DNA from: Geosiphon pyriformis
Lineage: Eukaryota > Glomeromycota > Glomeromycetes > Archaeosporales > Geosiphonaceae
Reading direction: 5' to 3'
Length of the DNA stretch: 14,052 nt
Assembly (NCBI GenBank): GCA_016748015.1
Contig: JAAOMT010000195.1
Location: 87,762 to 101,813 of the forward strand
Made by a program: the position numbers and the translations under genes. This document shows, in pieces, positions 6,861 through 14,052 of the stretch (within the stretch, counting starts at the first letter, position 1; each line of letters opens with the position of its first letter). The notes beneath the pieces are model-generated. The model was not told where the DNA came from. It searched no databases and saw only the letters and a program-made list of their open reading frames with translations.

Positions 6861-7746
6861 GAAAAAGAAAAAAAGAAACCTATCTGGAAAGCCTATCAAG
6901 TTTTATGGGCTGATACTGACCACAATAAATTACTGCCAATACTGTCTTGAGACAACAAAAGAAAAAGAAAAGAAAAAGATGAGCCACAAAAAGATACCAC
7001 CAACAAAATTACCAATAATTGAAAAAGTTTTTATTCAACTGACACCAGACCAGAGCCACTCTATATTTTACTTAAGTACAAAGACTGCAAGAAAAAGTTG
7101 TCCTCCATGGGAGCTTGGGTTGTGCCCAACAAAGACTACTAGATGCAAACTTATTACTATTGCAAACCATATCACTGTGAACATTATGGCTACCCAAAAC
7201 GCTAAGGCAAGTGGGACAATAAACTATATCTCACTTGTGGTAAACAACTGCTTAATAAAAAAATGTGGAATGACATTCCTGGTCAAAAAGAAACCTGTAA
7301 TACATTGTGTTAATACACAATTCTTATTAATGACTAGATAAGTCAAGAAACCCCAATAACTACAGTTTAGTATTGAGCAATCTCTCACCTAAATGATTAC
7401 TCACACAACAAAGACAAGATTTGGAGAATAGCTAATGCTAAGATAAAAGGCACTTTGCCTAGTAAGATCTTAGAAATAAAGAACAATCTACCTAAACCAG
7501 TTAAAGTTGTTCTTATTTCCAATCTCGACATTTTTTTAGATATTGAGACAGATCCAGAGGAATTTCATGAACACTACCAAAATTTAGCACCCACTTAAAA
7601 GAAACAAGAACAGCATTTGGAAGAAATAAACACCCAATTATGTGATCACTGTTTGATCGCATGTGACTTTCAGTATTGTAATGAGTGTGATTTCATCTAC
7701 AATCTACTATTATGCAGGATCTATACAATTTTGGAATAGGAAGAAC
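6861..7746 (+). pseudogene. Linker and Cys-rich, probable zinc-binding module between protease and dUTPase
   Basis: This is still in the Gag-Pol frame. A Lys/Glu-rich linker (about 6861-7040) leads to a Cys-rich part. Cysteines lie at 7086, 7161, 7176, 7236, 7296 and 7308, in contexts such as KDCKKKLSSMGAW, YYYCKPYHCEHYGYPKR and LTCGKQLLN. A second cluster at 7641-7688 reads CDHCLIACDFQYCNECD, spaced C-X2-C-X3-C-X4-C-X2-C. Tyr stands at several places where a CX2C pair would be completed (TGT to TAT is a G-to-A change). I infer one or two zinc-ribbon-like folds. I do not recognise the family. Between the clusters lies an ordinary stretch (EEFHEHYQNLAPT). Stops replace Gln, Trp or Arg. Confidence 0.6.
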
Positions 7747-8747
7747 CAATTAGCAGCTGCACATCAGAATCAGATTCAACTTTCAATCCTAATTCAAACT
7801 CTGAGAATGATAACAACAATGATTTCAGCTCTATTCAAAATGGCAACAATGATAACAATGACAATTTAAACTCAGATACAGACTCTAAACAGTACATCAC
7901 ACTTTTTGATCTCTTCAAAGAGCAGAAACTCAGATGGTTCAGTTACAACAATGAAAGTATTATGCCAGAACACACACATGATACCAATATAAGATTTGAT
8001 CTAAGATATCTAAAAAAAGATGTTATCAAATTGGAACCACATTCATGCATCTGCATTGATCTTAAAGTAGCACTAGAAATCTCTGCAAAACCAATGGTTT
8101 AATTAACATCTAAAAGTAGCTTAGTGAAAAAAGGAATCAACATTAGAGAAGGAATAATTGACACTGAATATGTAAAAAATATTATTGCTATGCTACAAAA
8201 TGACTCAGAAAAGGCCTATATTATAGAGCCAAATGAAAAAATAGCACAGGCAATATTCCTGTTTCTTGTTAAAGTAGCTCAATTAGTATTAATAGAAAAC
8301 AGAAAAGAATTAGGAATTACAGCTAAAAGGATACAGGAATTCGAATCAATGGGTAGAATAGATGTACCAGTTAATATAGCAGAAGAAAAAGTTATTGACA
8401 AGAGAGAAATTATATCCACTTGTCAATCAATTTCCATTCCACTATATGACCAGTACATGTTAATCATAAAAAGAAAAGTGAAGGATCAGGCACAAATTTT
8501 TGAAGTAGAACCAACCATTTGCAAATCAGGAGAAATTGGACTTACCAATTTCTATATACCAGCCAAAAACAAGAACCATATCAAAATTCCTATTTACAAC
8601 ACAATAGGAGATGTTATAAAAATACCAAAAGAAACCACCATCAGATATTTAAGCACTGAAGTTAAAGAACAGTCACCAAACCCCATTTCAAATTTTCTAC
8701 AGCTTTGTAAATATGTGGATAGCATGTCACAAACAATTTACAAATAG
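7747..8747 (+). pseudogene. dUTPase-like domain plus beta-rich linker to RT
   Basis: dUTPase hydrolyses dUTP to dUMP and keeps uracil out of DNA. An acidic Asn/Ser linker (to about 7880) precedes five motifs in order: DTNIRFDL (7980), TSKSSL (8106-8123), GIIDTEYVKNI (8151, with the catalytic Asp kept at 8160), NEKIAQAIF (8232) and RIQEFESMGR (8328). Several conserved Gly are Glu or Lys, again G-to-A changes, so activity is unlikely in this copy. The stretch 8124-8747 is open for 207 codons. Its second half (SIPLYDQYMLII, HIKIPIYNTIGDVIKIPKE) looks like a beta-rich spacer before RT. A stop at 8100 sits at an expected Gln. It belongs to the polyprotein and is not a separate host gene: the frame is continuous on both sides. 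Confidence 0.8.
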
Positions 8748-9578
8748 AATGAATGTTATCTGCTCCAACCAGAACAATTGAAACAAATGAACATAAGAAA
8801 CTTAGACTCACTTTAACATATACAGCTCAAGATGTTACTCAACTACTTTAATGACATCTTTGTCAGCAAAAATGAATTTGGCCATACTGACATTATCCAG
8901 CATCAGATCAAGACTAGAAATGTGATGCTAATAAAACAATGAGCATACAGAGTACTACCAACCAGCCATAAAATCATTCATCAAGAAATCAATTGGATGC
9001 TTGACAATAGGCTAATTTAGCCATAAAACTAGAAGATAAAAAAAAACAGCTTTTACAATATGAGAAGAGAATTTTGAATTTAAAGTAATACCATTTGGTT
9101 TGATAAATGCACCAGCCACCTTTTAATAATTAATAAAAATCATTTACATCAGACTAATATGGAAATCAGTAGTTGTTTACTTAGATGACATAAATGTGTT
9201 CTCTAAGACATTCAACAAGCATTTATATTATTTTCAACAAGTGTTTGAAAGACTAAAAAAAGCTGGATTAAAATTAAATACAACTAAGTGTTTCTTTGGA
9301 AAAACTAAACTCAAGTTTTTGGGACATATTGTGAGCAAAGATGATATCAAAACGATTCAGACAAGATTAAGGTAGTCAAGAACTTTTTAGTACTAACCAA
9401 CTTAACAGAACTAAAAGCATTTTTGGAATTTGCTGGATACTATTACTGCTTTATCAAAGACTTTTCTAAACTGGCCCAGCCATTACACCAGCTCCAATCA
9501 AAAAACATCAAGTATGAATAGACAGAAAACCAGTAAGAAGCTTTCAACATATTAAGAAAAAAGCTTATTTAAGTTCCA
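8748..9578 (+). pseudogene. Reverse transcriptase with internal deletion of motif A
   Basis: RT copies the element RNA. The N-terminal part is in frame 0: LLNYFNDIFVSKNEFG, then HQEINWMLDNRLI at about 8980-9015. The text then jumps at about 9022-9035 to KKKTAFTI and EFKVIPFGLINAPATF (motif B). The blocks normally between these, including the conserved substrate-contact strand and motif A with the first catalytic Asp, are missing. I estimate 70-80 codons. Motif C is YLDDI at 9178-9192 with both Asp intact, followed by FERLKKAGLKLN and FLGHIVSKDD. A further one-base shift near 9353 returns to frame 0 (LTELKAFLEFAGYY). TAA-TAA occurs after APATF. The enzyme cannot be functional. Confidence 0.88.
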
Positions 9579-9965
9579 ATGTTGATGTATCCAGATTATA
9601 GCAAACTATTCATTATTATCACTAATGCATCAAGCCAAGCATTGGGAGCAGTACTATCACAAAGAGGACCAGATGGAAGAGAATATCCAGTAGTATATGC
9701 TAGCCAAAGTTTGAGTCCAGCTAAAAAGAACTATGGAACACCAGTATTAGAATACTTAGCAATCTATTGAACAGTCATGAAATAAAAAAAATACTTAAGC
9801 CAAAAGTTTGACATATACATTGATCATAAAGAATTAACTTCAATCCAGAAACAAGAATTTGGAAATGATCATCATGCTCAATAGAAAATAGAACTTTCAT
9901 TATTTAAATATACTATACATTACAAAAAATGAAAAAAAAATGAAAATGCCAACAGTTTATCACAA
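9579..9965 (+). pseudogene. RNase H domain with altered first catalytic Asp
   Basis: Ty3/gypsy RNase H degrades the RNA of the RNA-DNA hybrid. From 9579 the frame is open for 63 codons: PDYSKLFIIITNASSQALG, VLSQRGPDG, VVYASQSLSPAKKNY and LEYLAIY. The usual TDAS has become TNAS: codon 9624-9626 is AAT where GAT is expected, a G-to-A change at a catalytic Asp. The Glu in LEYLA and the Asp in YIDHKEL (near 9820) remain. Further stops at Trp positions (9768, 9780, 9882) break the rest. The segment ends with NENANSLS, the usual NADxLS spacer block with Asp to Asn. Confidence 0.85.
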
Positions 9966-11220
9966 ATGAGACAAATTTAAGAACACTTTAATCCAAAAAT
10001 ATAACAAAAAATAAATACACAAAAATATCAACAACTTCAACATTTTATAAATACTCAATAGTTTAAGAAGAAATTATCTCAAAAGAAACAAAACCATATT
10101 AAACAACAGTCCAAATATTTTATTACTCACCAAAATATACTTTATCAGAAAAACAGAAAGAATTCAGATCAACTAACCAAAGTAATCACAAAACCAGAGA
10201 ATAAAACAATATTATTTAACATGCATTTCAATCCAACAGCAGGACATTTTCACAAAGAAGCAATCATGAAAAGAACCAGAAATAGATACTATTGATTATT
10301 CATGTACTCAAACATTATCCAATAGGTGCAAAATTGTGATGCTTGTCAGAAAAGAGAAGGAACAAGACTCAGCAAACCATTAAGACTAATCAAAGTAGAA
10401 CAACTATTTGAGCATATTGGAATTGACTTAGTCAGACCATTAACAATAACTAGCAGAGAGAACAGATACATTGCAATAACCATAGATTATTTCACTAAAT
10501 AGCCAGAAGCAAAAGCAATTCAAAAAACAGATGCAAAATCCATTGCCAAATTCGTTCATCAAGATCTGATTTGTTGATATGGATGTCCAAAAAAATTATT
10601 ATCTGACCAAGGAACTCACTTTGTGAATAGAACATTAACAGAACTGAATCAAAGATTCGGAATAAAGAGACTATTATTATTACCATATCACTTACAAACC
10701 AATGAATTAATTAAAAAATTCAATAGAACATTGTGTAAAGCAATAGCCAAGATTAGCCAAGAAAACCAGAATGAATAAGATTTATTTATACCATCAGTAT
10801 TATTTGCTTATTGGACAATGAAGCAAGATATTACACAAGCAACACCATTTGAATTAGTATATAGTAGAACAGCAATATTACTAGTTGAGATAAAGGTCAA
10901 TACATATTCAACAGAACCAATAACAGAAAACAATTTCCAAAAAACATTGCTGAGAAGAACATATGACTTAATAGAAATGCTAAAAAACAAATGGCAAAAA
11001 GCAGCTGATAACATCCAAAAATTACAAAAAAAACAAAAAGAAAGACACAATAACTAACTACCAAATAAACTTGTTAAATTCAGAATTGGAGACAAAGTAC
11101 TATTATATTGTACCAAAGTAGAAAAACAGTAGAATAGAAAGTTTGATCCAAAATGAAACAGACTATTTCACATACACAAAATTTTAGGAAATAGATCTTA
11201 CAAGTTATGATTAAAAAAAC
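9966..11220 (+). pseudogene. Integrase (HHCC, DDE core with Glu to Lys, GPY/F-like tail)
   Basis: Integrase inserts the cDNA. After a diverged linker, the zinc domain shows MHFNPTAGHFH (10221-10253) and CDAC (10335-10346). The catalytic core has Asp1 at 10425 (IGIDLVRPL), Asp2 at 10605 (LLSDQGTHF) and the third residue at 10713, 36 codons later, as in D-X35-E; but this codon is AAA, giving Lys instead of Glu. The stretch 10818-11057 is open for 79 codons (FELVYSRTAIL, IEMLKNKWQKAADN). After a TAA the frame gives VKFRIGDKVLL and KFDPK-stop-NRLFHIHKILGNRSYKL, resembling the GPY/F module. No chromodomain is seen. Stops replace Trp, Gln or Arg (CGA to TGA at 10575). Confidence 0.88.
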
Positions 11221-11680
11221 AGAATTCTAAAAAAGACAGCACATAGAAATTGTTTAGAAATTTATCAAACAACACAAGAATTGACATCAGTAGACACCAG
11301 ACAATATCCAAGAATGGAAAGAAAAACTCCCTTCAACATATTGGTTTTACAAAATCAGGGAACAATTAGACTTAAAAAACTCATATAGAGACTACAACCA
11401 GAAAACTTTCAACAAAGAAGCAATGCAACAAGTAGAAAAATTTGTAAGAAGGAGCAACTTAACACTATACTACAAGGCAGCATGTTGATTATACATTGCT
11501 TTCCAATATTGTTCAAACATACTATTGAATAGATCTTTGAAAAAGATAACAGTCAACAACATAGAACAAATGACTAATCAATAGTTTGAAGATTTACAAA
11601 AAGCCATAGTCAACATAATTATCAAACATTATATGAACAAAGTTCTATTAACAGACATAACCAACTTTGCAGGAGCTTAA
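11221..11680 (+). pseudogene. Unrecognised C-terminal extension after integrase
   Basis: Downstream of the GPY/F-like tail a short frame gives ILKKTAHRNC and LEIYQTTQELTSV. After a shift near 11295, a frame runs from 11300 to a TAA at 11678-11680. It has only two internal stops, a TGA and a TAG, at places that look like Trp and Gln. Visible pieces are IQEWKEKLPSTYWFYKIREQ, MQQVEKFVRRSNLTLYYKA, LYIAFQYCSNILL, FEDLQKAIVNIIIKHYMNKV and ITNFAGA. The roughly 125 residues look mainly helical and contain no chromodomain, transmembrane or zinc motif that I know. The terminal stop lies 21 bp before the 3' LTR, so this is probably the real end of Pol or a separate short ORF. Function unknown. Confidence 0.6.
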
Positions 11681-11684
11681 TATT

Positions 11685-11701
11685 AAAAAAGGAAGAGATA
11701 A
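11685..11701 (+). other. Polypurine tract
   Basis: AAAAAAGGAAGAGATAA directly precedes the 3' LTR (TGTTAC at 11702). It is the expected primer site for plus-strand DNA synthesis. It is nearly all purine, with one T near its end. Confidence 0.85.
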
Positions 11702-12557
11702 TGTTACTTAAAGAAAAAAAGTCTATCAAAGAAAAAAGAAAAAACATGACCTGAAAAAAAACGTGATAAAATGTGAAAGGACACAGAATAGCATGTAATA
11801 ATATAGGATAATGTATTATAATGTAGAATAATATGTTATAATGCAGAATAACATAAAATAATTAATTACAACTTAAAAAAATGAAGTAATAGCTAGCAAA
11901 AACAAACAATCCAAAGCAATTCTGTAAAACTAAAAAATACATATATATAGTAATAGCATTAGAAGCAGAAAAAAAAATCTTTAGACAGAAATTCATTAGT
12001 TACCATTCTGCAATTAGAAACCATATCATTTTAAAATATTAATAAATATACTTATTGAGTATCTCAAATCTAGTTGTTTGCTATCAACTCTAAATGTTGA
12101 TAGTAATTGATACTTAAAACACATGAAAACAATAGTCTTTGATCATGGCTATTGACAAGATATTAACTTATATTGCCTTGACTTATTGTCTTTATTTTTC
12201 TTTATCTCTTTTATTTTTGCTTTATTTTGTTGTGTATACTAATTGATTGAGGATTAAGTGTTAAGTATTGATGTTAAGGATTGTCTGGTAAAAGACCCCT
12301 ACAAGTGGGTAGAATGCATAAGAATTATGAATTGCTTACCAAAAGATTGCTGGCTATTATACTGAGAAAAAAATTGACAGAATTGTGATTCTGGGAAGCT
12401 ATGAATAAAATAACATGGGAATTTCTGTTTGTTATACAAAGAATTCTAATCAAAACCTTCAGATTGAAACACCTTCAGACATTACTAACATCATTAATTG
12501 AACACCAAGTTATGAGTTTGTTATTTGCTTTAAGATCCCAAATAATTATCTGTAACA
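11702..12557 (+). repeat. 3' LTR (856 bp)
   Basis: It begins TGTTACTTAAAG and ends ATCTGTAACA. It is collinear with the 5' LTR except for fewer U3 repeat units. The 63-bp invariant tract is at 12182-12244. The LTR-encoded frame starts with an intact ATG at 12314 and stays open to the LTR end except for one TGA at a Trp position. No poly(A) site can be placed with confidence. Confidence 0.93.
12314..12557 (+). pseudogene. LTR-encoded frame in the 3' LTR (ATG intact)
   Basis: It has the same 244-base length and frame as 3771-4014. It starts ATG at 12314 and contains NYELLTKRLLAIILRKKL, then a TGA (Trp in the minus-strand copy), FWEAMNK, WEFLFVIQR and LLFALRSQIIICN, reaching the LTR end. In the 3' LTR it would run on into the LINE and encode nothing useful. 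It serves as a second copy for judging the ancestral frame. Confidence 0.5.
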
Positions 12558-12561
12558 ACAG
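12558..12561. repeat. Right copy of 4-bp target site duplication (ACAG)
   Basis: It directly follows the 3' LTR and pairs with ATAG at 3115-3118, with one C/T difference. Confidence 0.7.
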
Positions 12562-13335
12562 TCTTCTGCCATATTCCAATCAACTGAATTTTAATTAACT
12601 TAATTTTACCAAATTCAGAAACTGTAGTAACAATCATTTTTTTTTGTGTATCCATGGGAATTTCTTTAATTACTACAGCCTGATCTGAATAAATGCCTTG
12701 TTTTTTAAGATTAGTGTTTATGACAATTTCTTTTTCTCTGGTTAATGATGTGGTTTTTTTTAAACTGCTTTTTGATGTGAAGATAAATTTAATAATCTCT
12801 TCAAATTTTGAGGAGATAGTGGCCTCTCTAAAACTATTGACTGATGAAAAATTTTTTCTAACAAACTGAGTCTTTGCCATTGCTGATTTCTTTTCCACAG
12901 CTGAAAGATTAATGTTTAAAGCAAAAAATTTTCTAATGAACACCTCAATCAGAGTTTTTACTACTTTGGAATTAACCCATTTTTTGTCGAAAGAGATATT
13001 GAAAGGAGGGAAGAGATAAACCAAATTCTCATCCATTCCAAAGTCAATAGTACCAATAGGTAAACCACTGATCAAATTACTACTAACTCTTTTAGCTTTG
13101 GGAGTTGTTGCAGCTAAACTGAAAAAAAAACCACCACCTGAACTCATTGTAGCACTACCAAGCTTATTATTACTAAATTAACTGTCCATATCCGAATATA
13201 TGCCATTATTGTCACAAAATTTGGTCAAAGAAATTTTTTTTTATTACCAAAGTATTTAATATTGTCAACAAAAACCTTTTTTTTTAAGAGAAAGTACCAC
13301 CAACAGGCACTTTTAGGAGCCTTTTTCTTAGACAT
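12558..13335 (-). pseudogene. LINE ORF1, N-terminal part (cut by the gypsy element)
   Basis: The minus-strand frame starts with ATG at 13335 (MSKKKAPK). An in-frame ATG at 13365, ten codons upstream, is an alternative start. Small indels in A/T runs near 13250-13310 move the frame back and forth, and a TAA near 13180 follows YSDMDS. From 13147 the frame is open for 196 codons: AATTPKAKRVSSNLISGLPI, FNISFDKKWVNSKVVKTLIE, FALNINLSAVEKKSAMAKTQ, INTNLKKQG, AVVIKEIPMDT, TTVSEFGKIKLIKIQLIG and IWQKT. The last part resembles an RRM-like strand typical of LINE ORF1 proteins (inference). It ends at the gypsy junction. Continuing from 3114 after removing the element gives VIKFANSD, a TAG at an expected Gln, and TEQLAAKW in the same frame. 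Confidence 0.85.
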
Positions 13336-14052
13336 ACTGCTACTTAAAACAGCTTTTAGGTTCATCACAAAAGGATTATTAGCTTAAGAAATGTTGAAAA
13401 TAATAAAACAAATGAGATAAAAAACAAAAAACTTCTATTTCAAAAAACTGCTCTTTGAAAAATTTGGACGAAAAAGAAAAAGAAGTTTTTTGTAATATTA
13501 AAAATATAAAAATATTGTTAAGTAAATTAATATTAATAAATAATATAATAATAATTAAAATTTAATTATTATAAATATAAAAACTAAATTAAATTTTAAA
13601 TTATAAATAAATTTAATAGAATTAAAATTTTTGTTTTAATTTGAATTTTAGTTATTTAAAATTTGATATTATAATTATTATAAACAATAATTTTATTAAA
13701 TATATATATAAGATTTTAAAAATAAATTGGCTTGAAGATTAGTTATTTGTTTTTTGCCAATATAGTTAGAAATATTTTAATTAATATAATTACATAGTAT
13801 TGCTTTGATTGGCCAAATGGCTGATTACATGTAACAAACACATAAATTATATTAAATTTAGAATTTTAGATAGTTGTATTGTATTAGATAGTAATTGGGT
13901 TTCACTTATAAATAAAAAATAAATAAATAAATTAATAACTATTATTGTTTAAACTGCTATTTAAATATAAATTTTTTGTTACTATTTTAAAATTAGATAT
14001 TAAATTTTTTTAAATATATAATTGGCTTAAATAAATAAAATTAATTTATAAC
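13336..14052. other. LINE 5' flank and very AT-rich DNA without genes
   Basis: 13366-13490 may be the LINE 5' leader. A weak minus-strand frame precedes the ATG at 13365 but contains stops. From about 13490 on, the DNA is mostly A and T with long runs and no coding frame. An inverted CCAAT-type word lies in GATTGGCCAAATGGC near 13808-13822. Two similar words, AAATAAATTGGCTT near 13720 and AATATATAATTGGCTT near 14013, recur about 300 bp apart. Whether any of this is the LINE promoter cannot be told. Confidence 0.4.

Larger units (their letters stand above)
3119..12557 (+). mobile_element. Full-length degenerate Ty3/gypsy LTR retrotransposon with dUTPase
   Basis: The 9.4-kb element has two direct LTRs (3119-4014 and 11702-12557), a primer-binding site, gag, protease, Cys-rich module, dUTPase, RT, RNase H, integrase, a C-terminal extension and a polypurine tract. 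RT-RNase H before integrase is the Ty3/gypsy order. From the gag knuckle (about 5640) to the RT N-terminus (about 9025) one frame holds with point stops only, so Gag and Pol were probably one long polyprotein. The copy cannot move by itself: stops occur throughout, the protease, RNase H and integrase active sites are changed, and RT motif A is missing. LTR identity looks to be about 85-90% by eye, so the insertion is old. It lies inside LINE ORF1 in the opposite orientation. Confidence 0.93.

Noticed and set aside
6853-7341. Plus-strand open frame of 162 codons as a separate gene
   Set aside because: It is in another frame from the continuous Gag-Pol frame that carries the Cys-rich pieces; it begins without its own signals and has no domain.
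8124-8747. Host dUTPase gene captured by the element or standing alone
   Set aside because: Motif 1 and motif 2 lie upstream of the open stretch in the same frame, after an in-frame stop, and the frame continues from protease and into RT.
10495-11050. Two minus-strand open frames (63 and 80 codons)
   Set aside because: Antisense to the integrase core; hydrophobic content is a by-product of AT-rich DNA.
4078-11057. Alternative genetic code (TAA/TAG as Gln, TGA as Trp)
   Set aside because: CAA, CAG and TGG are used normally beside the stops (for example FQQVFERL, the poly-Gln run), stops also replace Arg, and frameshifts and catalytic losses coexist. Decay explains it better.
13490-14052. Mitochondrial DNA insertion or origin, because of extreme AT content
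   Set aside because: No mitochondrial gene, tRNA or origin motif is seen; AT-rich intergenic DNA is expected here.

Overview
The window is an old, nested pile of retrotransposons. I see no host gene, tRNA, rRNA or CRISPR array. The DNA is very AT-rich. The reading frames match two retroelement classes that I associate with arbuscular mycorrhizal fungi (Glomeromycotina, Rhizophagus-type genomes): a LINE with a zinc-knuckle ORF1 and an EEP-endonuclease ORF2, and a large Ty3/gypsy element carrying a dUTPase. The host assignment is inference from protein resemblance (about 0.6 confident).

Layout. (1) 1-172 looks like the end of a third LTR-type element, cut by the window edge, lying in a minus-strand gag fragment (173-454). 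(2) 455-1110 is the minus-strand 5' LTR of that second gypsy copy. 1111-1256 is unassigned and holds a short tandem repeat. 1257-1419 is the 3' end of a plus-strand LTR of the same family. (3) 1420-3118 on the minus strand is the LINE: ORF2 (endonuclease part only) and the C-terminal part of ORF1. (4) 3119-12557 is a full-length, dead Ty3/gypsy element on the plus strand. It has LTRs of 896 and 856 bp starting TGTTAC and ending GTAACA, a primer-binding site, gag with a CCHC knuckle, protease, a Cys-rich module, dUTPase, RT, RNase H, integrase with a GPY/F-like tail, an unrecognised C-terminal domain and a polypurine tract. It is flanked by a 4-bp target duplication (ATAG/ACAG). (5) 12558-13335 on the minus strand is the N-terminal part of LINE ORF1. 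Removing the gypsy element and one duplication copy rejoins ORF1 in frame. (6) 13490-14052 is extremely AT-rich and has no gene I can support.

Order of events (inferred): the LINE came first. One gypsy copy then split its ORF1, and LTR material of the same family cut its ORF2. The third element later landed in the gag of the minus-strand gypsy copy.

Decay. Nearly all in-frame stops sit where Gln, Trp or Arg is expected (CAA/CAG to TAA/TAG, TGG to TAG/TGA/TAA, CGA to TGA). These are C-to-T or G-to-A changes on one strand or the other. The same class of change hits the catalytic residues of protease, RNase H and integrase, and RT has lost motif A.

The observations most worth following are an 81-codon frame inside the LTR that appears to be the N-terminus of Gag, the Cys-rich plus dUTPase block between protease and RT, and the unrecognised domain after integrase.
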